Of a stretch of DNA of 64,000 nt, positions 43,544-51,963 are shown piece by piece. The first letter of the stretch is position 1. Every line of letters begins with the position of its first letter. The stretch is taken from assembly GCF_009754945.1 (NCBI RefSeq), contig NZ_WPIN01000005.1, positions 496,001-560,000 of the forward strand, given 5' to 3'. The stretch is from Spirosoma arboris (lineage in GTDB: Bacteria; Bacteroidota; Bacteroidia; Cytophagales; Spirosomataceae). The notes under the pieces were generated by a model. That model had not been told where the DNA came from. It saw only the letters and a list, made by a program, of their open reading frames with translations, and made no database searches. The position numbers were made by a program, and so were the translations under genes.

Positions 43544-44479
43544 ATGCTCTCGATCGCCCTTCGTCAAACAATTGGGTCAATCCGGCTTTTGTGGCTGATC
43601 TACGGCATTACCTTGGTGCTGGGTTTACTGGTTGCTCTTCCGTTTTACAATACCCTTAAAGTAGAAGATCAAAATTCGCTGGCGTTTCTGAATCTCCTGA
43701 ATGGGTTCGATTATACCATTTACTCCGATTTCATGAACCGAAGTCAGCGAGTTATTTCTCCGTTGATAAGCACTGGACGCTGGTTGGGGCTTTTGTATAT
43801 TTTTCTCAGTGTTTTTTTTGCGGGCGGTATTTTGCTACGCTTTTCTCAGCCCAATACTCAATTCAGTTCTGGCCTATTCTGGCAGGGTTGTAGCCATTAT
43901 TTCGGACGGTTTCTACGACTTTTTGCGGTTACTCTCCTCTTTGTCATTGTTGGGGCGGGTCTTTGGCTTGTGGCCGGTTCGTTAGTAGGTATTGCCTTAA
44001 ACGATACGTTGACGGAACGAGGGCAGTTCTGGATTGGCGTGGTATTTTTCGCGCTATTTGCCCTAACAGCTACGCTCCTGTTCTGCATTGGCGATTATGC
44101 TAAAGTACTGATGTTTCGGGAAGATGAACATAATGCCTTTCGAGCGTTCGGGCAGGCAGGCCGCCTGGTGATTCGTAACCTAACCCGAACTTATGGTTTA
44201 TATGGGCTAATGATCGTAATCGGTACAGGTTTATTCGGGATTTATTTCCTTCTGGATGAAGCTATTTTAATGAGCAACTGGCTAACCATTTTGCTTATGT
44301 TTGTCATTCAGCAGGCTATGATTTTCATCCGTGTTGGACTTAAAGTCTGGTCATTAGGAACCGCATACAATCAATACGAAAAATTCCCCAAACCTATCTT
44401 GATTCCCCAACCTATTCAGTTAGTGAATCCCATTTCAGAAGCGAGTGACGAAGCGACAGTAAATACTGTAGAGCCGTAA
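43544..44479 (+). CDS. membrane protein, about six helices, unknown
   Basis: A 311-residue integral membrane protein. Hydrophobic segments are at about 14-34, 82-104, 124-154, 164-184, 214-234 and 240-262. The pattern NAFRAFGQAGRLVIRNLTR near 195-215 is a cytosolic loop. The family is not recognised. It begins 8 bases after nuoB, so it may be co-transcribed. Confidence 0.65.
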   Translation: MLSIALRQTIGSIRLLWLIYGITLVLGLLVALPFYNTLKVEDQNSLAFLNLLNGFDYTIYSDFMNRSQRVISPLISTGRWLGLLYIFLSVFFAGGILLRFSQPNTQFSSGLFWQGCSHYFGRFLRLFAVTLLFVIVGAGLWLVAGSLVGIALNDTLTERGQFWIGVVFFALFALTATLLFCIGDYAKVLMFREDEHNAFRAFGQAGRLVIRNLTRTYGLYGLMIVIGTGLFGIYFLLDEAILMSNWLTILLMFVIQQAMIFIRVGLKVWSLGTAYNQYEKFPKPILIPQPIQLVNPISEASDEATVNTVEP

Positions 44480-44518
44480 GTAGATAGGCAATCACCCTTG
44501 CCATAACTCATTAGACAC

Positions 44519-45313
44519 ATGAATATCAGCCCTAACGTCTATTTTTTCGGTTTTATTCTTTTTATCACACTTGCATTTAAGCAAGATGTACCACCCCGGT
44601 TGCAGTTATTTTTACTCATTGGGCAATCGAATATGGCGGGGCGGGGTATTCCAGAAGCCGAAGATCAGCAGGCGAATCCTCACGTTTGGATGCTTGCCAA
44701 AGACCTGAACTGGGTGCCAGCCCGCGATCCGATGCACTTCGACAAACCCGATATTGTAGGTGTAGGCCCAGGCTTGTCTTTTGCCAAACGACTGGCCGAT
44801 GCATATCCAGAAACAAATATTGGGCTGATTCCCTGTGCAGTAGGTGGTTCGGGCATTGATGTCTGGAAGCCGGGCGCTTATTATGAACCAACCAAATCGT
44901 ACCCTTACGATGACGCGTTACGCCGGGCAAAGAAAGCCCTCGAAAATGGACAGTTAGCGGGTTTTCTCTGGCATCAGGGTGAATCAGACTCAGACCCGGA
45001 GAAAGCAATCGTCTATGAAGAAAAGCTGACCGAACTGGTTCAACGATTTCGAAACGACCTGAATGCCCCCAATGTACCGTTTGTGGTAGGGACACTTGGC
45101 GATTTTGTCGTAGACCGGGACCCAGAGGCTAAAATCGTCAATGAGGCTCTTCAGGAGGCCACCAAGCATATCCCAAACTCCTACTGCGTACTTGCATCAG
45201 GCCTTACCGACAAAGGTGATTCCACCCATTTCGATACGCATTCGGCCCGAATCCTCGGCCAGCGCTATGCCGATGTATTTATCCAAAAGAAATTAGTGAC
45301 GACCAAACCCTAA
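44519..45313 (+). CDS. sialate O-acetylesterase/CE6-like esterase
   Basis: A 264-residue secreted SGNH-type esterase (DUF303/SASA). The N-terminal Ser37 is in LLIGQSNMAGRG, the HQGESDSDP segment supplies the conserved Glu, and the Asp/His pair is in the region DSTHFDTHSARILG. It removes acetyl groups from sialic acid or xylan. It is followed by two MFS transporters and a GH20 enzyme in the same direction. Confidence 0.85.
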   Translation: MNISPNVYFFGFILFITLAFKQDVPPRLQLFLLIGQSNMAGRGIPEAEDQQANPHVWMLAKDLNWVPARDPMHFDKPDIVGVGPGLSFAKRLADAYPETNIGLIPCAVGGSGIDVWKPGAYYEPTKSYPYDDALRRAKKALENGQLAGFLWHQGESDSDPEKAIVYEEKLTELVQRFRNDLNAPNVPFVVGTLGDFVVDRDPEAKIVNEALQEATKHIPNSYCVLASGLTDKGDSTHFDTHSARILGQRYADVFIQKKLVTTKP

Positions 45314-45458
45314 GAATAGGGGCCATAGCATATTCGAATAAAAAATCGGCGTAAATCGATCTAATCTGCATCATCTGAGTTCTATTAAGCCTAATCTTCT
45401 TTGGCCATTTCGTATAATTGCAAAACTATTTTCCTTTCTTAACCATTGATTGTGCCGC

Positions 45459-46742
45459 ATGGCTATTCCTACTGTTTCACCCAAACCATCCGACGATCAG
45501 GCTCAATCGGCTACTGTCGGACTGTTTGGTCTCCCGGTCATTGTAGCTGCCCTGGGCTACTTCGTTGATATTTACGATCTTCTTCTTTTCGGTATTGTTC
45601 GTGTACCTAGCCTGAAAGACCTTGGCCTCACTGCTGAGCAAATCTCAACTGTTGGTGCCAGCATTATCAACTGGCAAATGGGTGGCTTACTCCTCGGCGG
45701 TATTCTTTGGGGAATTATTGGCGACAAGCGAGGGCGTCTATCTGTATTGTTTGGCAGTATCATTACTTACTCTATTGCTAACATTGCCTGTGGGTTCGTT
45801 AAGAACGTCACATTCATGGACCCAACTGTATATTATGCCTTAATGCGCTTCGTGGCTGGCATTGGGTTAGCTGGCGAATTAGGTGCGGGCATCACACTTG
45901 TTAGTGAAGTATTACCCAAAGAAAAGCGCGCTATCGGTACTTCACTTGTAGCTGGTATTGGCTTATTTGGTGCTGTAGTAGCCTATTTCACCGTTAAACT
46001 ATTCGATTGGCAAATGGCCTTCTTCGTCGGGGGTGGTTTAGGAATTGGGCTACTGTTGCTTCGTGTTGGCGTGGTTGAGTCAGGCATGTTCAAGGATGTC
46101 TCCGATCAAAAACACGTTAGTCGAGGCAATTTCCTGTCCTTCTTTACAAATGCAGACCGGCTTTCGCGCTATCTTAAATGCATTGGTATTGGTCTCCCAA
46201 CCTGGTTCGTGATCGGCATTCTCGCTACTTTCAGCAACGAGTTCGGTAAGGCATTAGGCATTGCCGAAGAAATTCAACCGGGTTTAGCCATCATGTGGTG
46301 CTACGTTGGTCTGGCCGTAGGCGATCTGGCCAGCGGATTCATCAGTCAGTCATTATCATCCCGTAAAAAAGCGGTTGCCCTGCTTATGGCAGTTGCGCTC
46401 GTATTCGGCTTAGTTTATTTGTACTTCGGTGTTAAAAGCGCAACTGTTCTTTATAGCTTATGTCTGGCTATGGGTTTTGGCATTGGTTATTGGGCCATGT
46501 TCGTAACCATTGGGGCTGAGCAATTCGGGACGAATATTCGAGCTACAGCTGCTACCACTATTCCCAATATGGTACGCGGCCTGGTCATTCCAATGACCTT
46601 AAGTTATCAGGCACTTAAGCCATCCCTGGACATCATCAATGCTGGAGCCGTCGTCGGTCTGATTAGTTTCATGCTTGGTTTCTACTCCATCCTAAGCATT
46701 CCCGAAACCCATGGCAAGGATTTGAATTATCTGGAAGAGTAG
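45459..46742 (+). CDS. MFS transporter, first of a tandem pair
   Basis: A 427-residue major facilitator protein with about 12 hydrophobic segments. Signature MFS loop GDKRGRLSVLFGS near 85-97; the N-terminal part is ALGYFVDIYDLLLFGIVRVPSL. It is clearly homologous to the next gene, roughly two-thirds identical by eye, so it arose by duplication. The substrate is unknown, but neighbouring esterase and hexosaminidase genes suggest a sugar or sugar acid. The ATG used is three codons after a TTG. Confidence 0.87.
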   Translation: MAIPTVSPKPSDDQAQSATVGLFGLPVIVAALGYFVDIYDLLLFGIVRVPSLKDLGLTAEQISTVGASIINWQMGGLLLGGILWGIIGDKRGRLSVLFGSIITYSIANIACGFVKNVTFMDPTVYYALMRFVAGIGLAGELGAGITLVSEVLPKEKRAIGTSLVAGIGLFGAVVAYFTVKLFDWQMAFFVGGGLGIGLLLLRVGVVESGMFKDVSDQKHVSRGNFLSFFTNADRLSRYLKCIGIGLPTWFVIGILATFSNEFGKALGIAEEIQPGLAIMWCYVGLAVGDLASGFISQSLSSRKKAVALLMAVALVFGLVYLYFGVKSATVLYSLCLAMGFGIGYWAMFVTIGAEQFGTNIRATAATTIPNMVRGLVIPMTLSYQALKPSLDIINAGAVVGLISFMLGFYSILSIPETHGKDLNYLEE

Positions 46743-46743
46743 T

Positions 46744-46860
46744 CTGAACCGGGATTTAGCTGATTTTGGGATTTACAGGATTTTGCCAAAAAAAGTAATT
46801 AACAAAATCCTGTAAATCCCAAAATCAGCTAAATCCCGCGGGGTCGCCCGTGCGGTTCAG
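46744..46860. repeat. 35-bp perfect palindrome with a 16-base insert in one arm
   Basis: Inner arms 46751-46785 and 46803-46837 are exact reverse complements (motif GGGATTTAGCTGATTTTGGG). Outer CTGAACC (46744-46750) pairs with GGTTCAG (46854-46860), but the right side carries 16 extra bases, GCGGGGTCGCCCGTGC. It starts 2 bases after a stop codon and reaches nearly to the next ATG. Confidence 0.8.
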
Positions 46861-46868
46861 AAACAATC

Positions 46869-48128
46869 ATGGAAACCAGCAAAATCAACGAAATTCCGGC
46901 TCAGGCATCCGTTTCCTACCGCCCTCTATTCGCACTGCCCGTCATTGTGTCGGCGCTGGGCTTTTTTGTGGATGTGTACGACATGCTCATTTTTAGCATC
47001 GTGCGGGTACCGAGTCTGCAATCGCTGGGTCTATCGGAAGAAGAAGTTTCGAAAGCGGGGACGTTTATTATCAATTTCCAACAAGCGGGTCTGGTCGTAG
47101 GTGGAATTCTCTGGGGCATGCTGGGCGATAAGCGCGGACGCATGTCGGTGTTGTTTGGCAGTATCATTACCTATTCACTCACCAACATTGCCTGTGGATT
47201 CGTGCAGGACGTAAATACCTATGCTTTTTTGCGCTTCATAGCGGGCGTTGGTCTATCTGGCGAAATCGGTGCGGCTATGGTGCTTGTCTCCGAAATCCTA
47301 CCGAAAGCCATTCGCAGTTATGGTTCCGCGATGGTGGCAGGTATTGGCTATTTAGGCGCTGGAGTCGCCTATTTCACTGTCGAGTACTTCAACTGGCGAA
47401 CTGCTTTCTGGGTTGGTGGCGGTATGGGTTTAGCACTGCTATTACTTCGCGTAAGCGTCTTTGAATCAGGGCTATTCAGTCGCATGAAGAGCGACCATAA
47501 AGGGGTTAGTCGTGGTAATTTTCTTTATTTTTTCAGTAGCTGGAAACAAGCGATCAAATACCTTCGCTGCGTAACAGTGGGTATGCCAACCTGGTTTGTT
47601 GTGGGTATTCTGGCCACATTTGCCAACGAGTTGGGGCAAGCACTGGGCATCGAAGAAATTGTAAAACCCGGCCGCTGTGTCATGATGATTTATGTGGGAA
47701 TGGCCGCGGGCGATTTACTCAGCGGACCAATAAGCCATTGGTTAAAATCACGGCTGAAAACCATTACGGGTTTGTTGATTCTGAACAGTGTGTTCAGTGG
47801 TATTTATCTATTTGGTGGTATTCACACAGCGAGTGGCATCTATACTATCTGTTTGCTAACGGGCTTCTGCACAGGCTATATTGCCATGTACCTGACAATG
47901 GTAGCCGAGTTGTATGGTACAAATCTGCGTAACACAGCCACAACATCAGTACCGAGTGTAGTACGTGGCACACTCATTCCCATGACCCTATTTTTTCAGG
48001 CGCTGAAACCGTCGCTGGGCGCTTTGGTAGCCGCCGGAATCCTGGGAATTATCGTTTATGGCCTTTGTTTTTGGTCGCTCAGCCAAATGGAAGAGACATT
48101 TGGTAAGGACTTAGACTTCGTGGAGTAA
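46869..48128 (+). CDS. MFS transporter, second of a tandem pair
   Basis: A 419-residue MFS protein paralogous to its upstream neighbour; the same signature loop GDKRGRMSVLFGS and start ALGFFVDVYDMLIFSIVRVPSL are present. Differences are spread along the chain, with more change in the loops. Both genes keep full length, so both are likely functional, perhaps with different sugars or as a pair. The gap before it is filled by a palindrome, so transcription through the pair may be attenuated. Confidence 0.87.
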   Translation: METSKINEIPAQASVSYRPLFALPVIVSALGFFVDVYDMLIFSIVRVPSLQSLGLSEEEVSKAGTFIINFQQAGLVVGGILWGMLGDKRGRMSVLFGSIITYSLTNIACGFVQDVNTYAFLRFIAGVGLSGEIGAAMVLVSEILPKAIRSYGSAMVAGIGYLGAGVAYFTVEYFNWRTAFWVGGGMGLALLLLRVSVFESGLFSRMKSDHKGVSRGNFLYFFSSWKQAIKYLRCVTVGMPTWFVVGILATFANELGQALGIEEIVKPGRCVMMIYVGMAAGDLLSGPISHWLKSRLKTITGLLILNSVFSGIYLFGGIHTASGIYTICLLTGFCTGYIAMYLTMVAELYGTNLRNTATTSVPSVVRGTLIPMTLFFQALKPSLGALVAAGILGIIVYGLCFWSLSQMEETFGKDLDFVE

Positions 48129-48242
48129 TAGTAGCCATTCATCATTTATTTAAACCGTTTCTCCAGATTGCCAGCGTTCAGGCGGCAGATCAGCATCATT
48201 GGGTTGACAGCTAAAGGTCATAAACTTAAATTGTTTAACTCA

Positions 48243-48650
48243 ATGAAAACGTCAATCAAATTCCTCGCTAGTGCCTTCGTATTTGCTTTAACTATCTCAG
48301 CATCAGCACCTGTTTTCGCTACTGATGGTCATCCACAAAACAAAGCCTTTGCGGCTGTTGTATTTCCTTCCATCAATGCATCTAAGCTTTGGCTATGTCT
48401 GGAAAAATACCAGTCCGAGAATAAAATTACCCTTCAATTAATCAATGAACGGGGTGACGTATTGTTCAATGAAATTCTCTGCGGCAAAAACAGCAAACAG
48501 AATGCGTTCCGTCAACAGTTTGATATGAATGAGCTTGGCGACGGTAACTACACCTTCCGCATTACGGCAGGCGACCAGAAAGAAGATATTTCCATCAAAC
48601 TTGCCACTCCCTCGCTGGAAGCTCCTACCCGACTCATTGCCATCAAATAG
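48243..48650 (+). CDS. small secreted protein
   Basis: A 135-residue protein with a signal peptide (FVFALTISASAPVFA). Strand-rich region LQLINERGDVLFNEIL and MNELGDGNYTFRIT, similar to the short immunoglobulin-like domains seen in many Bacteroidota exported proteins. No known function. The ATG at 48243 begins the signal peptide; the open frame starts earlier. Confidence 0.6.
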   Translation: MKTSIKFLASAFVFALTISASAPVFATDGHPQNKAFAAVVFPSINASKLWLCLEKYQSENKITLQLINERGDVLFNEILCGKNSKQNAFRQQFDMNELGDGNYTFRITAGDQKEDISIKLATPSLEAPTRLIAIK

Positions 48651-48674
48651 TTGCTACGATATTCGGTAGTACGA

Positions 48675-48721
48675 AAACTCAAACACCCCGAAAGCTTCGA
48701 ACTTTCGGGGTGTTTGAGTTT
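48675..48721. terminator. 20-bp perfect terminator hairpin
   Basis: Arms 48675-48694 and 48702-48721 are exact reverse complements (AAACTCAAACACCCCGAAAG) with a 7-base loop, 25 bases after the stop of the small secreted protein gene. Confidence 0.8.
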
Positions 48722-48823
48722 ATGCTTATTCAAGCGAAAATGCGCCATATTGAATAGAATTTCAGCAATTACCGCTTATAAGAGCGTTCTATAAGTACGC
48801 GCTGATCTTAAAATTTGATATCA

Positions 48824-49939
48824 ATGGCCAGGCTTTTTTTCCCACTTATTGCCTTCGTTTTCGCGCTTCTGGCTACACCGTCTGTTGCCCAGACCAAACT
48901 AGATAGTCTCCTGCCTATTAGGGGGTTTTGTATTGCGGCCCCACAGCCCAAACAACTCGATACATTTATCAAGTTTATCAACGAAGAATTAGCCCCTCGG
49001 CAAGTCAATACATTGATTCTCCGGGTTGATTTCAATTATGAATTTGATAGTCATCCCGAACTGCGTGATAGTATCGCTTTGTCGAAACGAGACGTAAAAA
49101 AACTGGTGAAAGTCTGTCGTCAACACAACATCCGCCTAATTCCTCAAATCAATCTTCTGGGCCATCAGTCCTGGGCCAGTAAGACGACAAACTTATTGCG
49201 CGTCTATCCTGAATTCGACGAGACACCTGAGGTAAAAATGCCCGAGAAATACGTCTGGCCTAATCCTGATGGCTTATATTGCAAAAGCTATTGCCCGCTG
49301 CATCCAGGCGTACATGCGGTCGTTTTTGCCCTCGTTGATGAAATTTGTGATGCATTTGAAACCGATGCTTTTCATGCGGGCATGGACGAAGTTTTTTATA
49401 TTGGTCATGAAAAGTGTCCGCGCTGTTCAGGACGCGATAAAGCCGAATTGTTTGCGGGCGAAGTCAATATAATCCGAGATCATCTGGCCCAGAAGAATCG
49501 TAAACTCTGGATTTGGGGCGACCGACTTATCGACGGAAAAACGACAGGAATTGGTCTTTGGGAAGGTAGTTTTAATAATACCTACCGCGCTATCGATCTG
49601 ATTGCCAAGGATGTCATGATTTGCGACTGGCACTACGAGCGGCCCGATCAAACAGCCGTTTATTTCGCCACAAAGGGCCTGAGCGTCATTACTTGCCCCT
49701 GGCGGAAGCCCGGTTTTGCAATTCTGCAAACGCAGGATATGATCAAATTCAGAAAATCAGTCACGCCCGTCATGAAAGATCGGTTTCAGGGTATGATGCA
49801 AACGGTTTGGTCGGGCGCCGGGCCATTTCTGGATGAATTTTATGGCGTGAAAGTAAACACTGAAGCGGGCGATGACACGCCGAGTAGCTGCTTTAAAGCT
49901 ATGTTTGGCGAAATAAAACGACTAAGTGAGGCTAATTAA
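48824..49939 (+). CDS. GH20-like beta-N-acetylhexosaminidase domain protein
   Basis: A 371-residue secreted protein (signal FALLATPSVAQ). The GH20 active-site pair Asp188-Glu189 is in DAFHAGMDEVFYIG, with catalytic-barrel elements IPQINLLGHQSWA near 106-118 and IGLWEGSFNNTYRA. It has only the barrel; the usual N-terminal GH20b domain is missing. It probably removes terminal GlcNAc or GalNAc. The next gene (DUF5009, COG4299) is 12 bases away, fitting a glucosamine/N-acetylglucosamine theme. Confidence 0.8.
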   Translation: MARLFFPLIAFVFALLATPSVAQTKLDSLLPIRGFCIAAPQPKQLDTFIKFINEELAPRQVNTLILRVDFNYEFDSHPELRDSIALSKRDVKKLVKVCRQHNIRLIPQINLLGHQSWASKTTNLLRVYPEFDETPEVKMPEKYVWPNPDGLYCKSYCPLHPGVHAVVFALVDEICDAFETDAFHAGMDEVFYIGHEKCPRCSGRDKAELFAGEVNIIRDHLAQKNRKLWIWGDRLIDGKTTGIGLWEGSFNNTYRAIDLIAKDVMICDWHYERPDQTAVYFATKGLSVITCPWRKPGFAILQTQDMIKFRKSVTPVMKDRFQGMMQTVWSGAGPFLDEFYGVKVNTEAGDDTPSSCFKAMFGEIKRLSEAN

Positions 49940-49951
49940 CGTTCCCACAAA

Positions 49952-51178
49952 ATGGTATCAACTCCACCGAAATCAAGTGCCACTAATCTGTTGGTAAAAC
50001 GCGTATTTTCCATTGATGTCTTCAGGGCACTGACGATGCTCACAATGATTTTCGTCAATGATTTAGGAACATTGTCGGGTATTCCGCTCTGGCTCGAGCA
50101 TTCGCGTGCTGATCAGGATTTTCTGGGCTTTGCCGACACTGTTTTCCCTTGTTTTCTGGTCATTGTCGGTATGTCGATTCCCTTTGCCATTCGCCAACGA
50201 CTCGACAAAGGTGATTCCTATAGCAAGATCGTTGGGCACATTGTTTTGCGGTCAGTTGCCTTGTTAGTTATGGGCGTTTTTTTCGTCAATATACACGACC
50301 TCAATGCAACAGCCACGGGCTTAAATGCTGCCTGGTTTGTAATCCTGATGATTATAGCATTCTTTCTAATCTGGAATCAATACCCCAAGCAAAAGGGCAC
50401 GACCAAAACTCTTTTCACTGCGCTTCAAGTAGTTGGTATAGGAATGCTGGTCTATCTGGCAATTAGTTTCAGAGGAGGCAGCGATGATCATCTTGTTCGA
50501 ATGACACCCCAATGGTGGGGAATTTTAGGGCTTATTGGTTGGACATACTTAACCTGCGCTACGCTCTATTTATTTCTCCACAAGCAGCCAATTCTTCTGG
50601 TGGCTTGCTGGCTGTTTTTTACTTTAATGAACATTGCAGGTCATTCAGGATGGCTACACACACTTTGGCCCGATGGTCCGCGTACCTGGATTCCGGACAA
50701 TGGCGCATTTAACTCTCTTGGCTTCGCAGGCATATTAGCCACGCTTCTCCTAATACATTTGCAGCGCACTCAGAAAGCACAGCAAGCCCCTCTCCTGTTC
50801 ACCGGAATTGGTATTTTATTTGTCATAGCCGGATTTTTGGCCAGGCACTATTTTATCATCTCGAAAATTCAGGCAACCCCTACCTGGATTTTTCTGTGCT
50901 GCGGCATTGCATTTATTGTCTACGCAGGTATCTATTGGTTAGTCGATTTAACTGGCAAGGCGCATTGGTTTGATTTAATAAAAACCGCCGGAACTAGCAC
51001 ATTAACCTGCTATCTAATCCCCGATCTCTATTATAGTCTGGCCGATCTATCTGGCATGTCACTCCCCGAATCGCTAACAATCGGTGGCGTTGGGCTGATC
51101 AAATCACTCCTATTCGCTCTTTTGATTATTGGTATTACGGCGGTATTAGGGCGGTTAAGAATTAAACTTAAGTTGTAG
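49952..51178 (+). CDS. DUF5009/NagX-like membrane protein (COG4299)
   Basis: A 408-residue membrane protein, paralogue of the 20872 gene. It begins FSIDVFRALTMLTMIFVNDL and has about ten hydrophobic segments. The family is related to lysosomal heparan-alpha-glucosaminide N-acetyltransferase. Placed directly behind a GH20 enzyme, a role in acetylating or moving amino sugars is plausible but not shown. Its stop codon overlaps the left arm of a large palindrome. Confidence 0.8.
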   Translation: MVSTPPKSSATNLLVKRVFSIDVFRALTMLTMIFVNDLGTLSGIPLWLEHSRADQDFLGFADTVFPCFLVIVGMSIPFAIRQRLDKGDSYSKIVGHIVLRSVALLVMGVFFVNIHDLNATATGLNAAWFVILMIIAFFLIWNQYPKQKGTTKTLFTALQVVGIGMLVYLAISFRGGSDDHLVRMTPQWWGILGLIGWTYLTCATLYLFLHKQPILLVACWLFFTLMNIAGHSGWLHTLWPDGPRTWIPDNGAFNSLGFAGILATLLLIHLQRTQKAQQAPLLFTGIGILFVIAGFLARHYFIISKIQATPTWIFLCCGIAFIVYAGIYWLVDLTGKAHWFDLIKTAGTSTLTCYLIPDLYYSLADLSGMSLPESLTIGGVGLIKSLLFALLIIGITAVLGRLRIKLKL

Positions 51179-51284
51179 TTTCCCCTCACCCCCTGCCCCT
51201 CTCCCAAAACGGGCGAGGGGAGTTCGACTGCCTACTTTTTTCACCCCTCTACCGTTTTGGGAGAGGGGCAGGGGTGAGGGAAAC
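51178..51284. repeat. imperfect palindrome, CCCTCACCCC family
   Basis: The left arm GTTTCCCCTCACCCCC... and the right arm ...AGGGGTGAGGGAAAC pair with a few mismatches; each contains an inner CCCCTCTCCC/GGGAGAGGGG hairpin. Same family as 8869-8909 and 19703-19810. It starts at the last base of a stop codon. Confidence 0.7.
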
Positions 51285-51426
51285 TTTTCAACCGACAAGC
51301 ACCCACCCAATTCAAGGGGTAACTTTTCACTACAACTCAGTTAAAATTACGTACTTGTCTGTCAGAACACACGGCAAGGCGGTTTGCCCCTATTCACAAC
51401 TTTCGATTAGTTAATCTTCATTTCGC

Positions 51427-51897
51427 ATGACACCTTTGATTCAAGCGCTCGTTGGAACATGGTTTATCTGTAGTACAAACTTTCCGATGTGGTTAAAAGG
51501 CGATAAAATAAACCCCACGTTTACGTACTCAATCACGGATAAAAAAGGCGAAACCAATGTGCTATTGGACGAAGTGAAGTACCAGCAAAAAGGCGAATTG
51601 AAAACGCTCACCGGTTTCGATTATCAAAGCCTAACTGACTCATCGGCTTTCGTTTGGCGGGGTAAGGGCGTTCTAAGTTTAGTACGGAGCAAGTGGAATG
51701 TTGTCCTGCAAGATCCTACTGGTCAATGGGCAGTCATCTGGTTTTCAAAAACGCTGTTTACGCCTGAGGGGGTCGATATTATCAGCCGCACACCTCAGCT
51801 TCCCGAAAAGACACTCAATCACATCAAGTCGTTGATGGCCGATAATTCATTGTTAGCAAAGCATCTTATCAATGTGCGCGATCTGCCGGTTCGATAA
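51427..51897 (+). CDS. hypothetical protein, lipocalin-like
   Basis: A 156-residue soluble protein with no signal peptide. The start ALVGTWFICSTNFPMWLKGD resembles the G-x-W entry of lipocalin-like beta barrels, and QDPTGQWAVIWFSKTLF is strand-rich. The family is not recognised; role unknown. It is followed 66 bases later by an aminotransferase. Confidence 0.6.
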   Translation: MTPLIQALVGTWFICSTNFPMWLKGDKINPTFTYSITDKKGETNVLLDEVKYQQKGELKTLTGFDYQSLTDSSAFVWRGKGVLSLVRSKWNVVLQDPTGQWAVIWFSKTLFTPEGVDIISRTPQLPEKTLNHIKSLMADNSLLAKHLINVRDLPVR

Positions 51898-51963
51898 AAT
51901 AATAGGCAAATAACTCTGCTTTATCCGTGTTATCTACGCTCCAGTTTTTGCCAATTTATTCCT

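Noticed and set aside
45330..45420. Sequence resembling a repeat half (AAAAATCGGCGTAAATCGAT) after the sialate O-acetylesterase
   Set aside because: No second arm or second copy is seen in the window, so a repeat cannot be supported.
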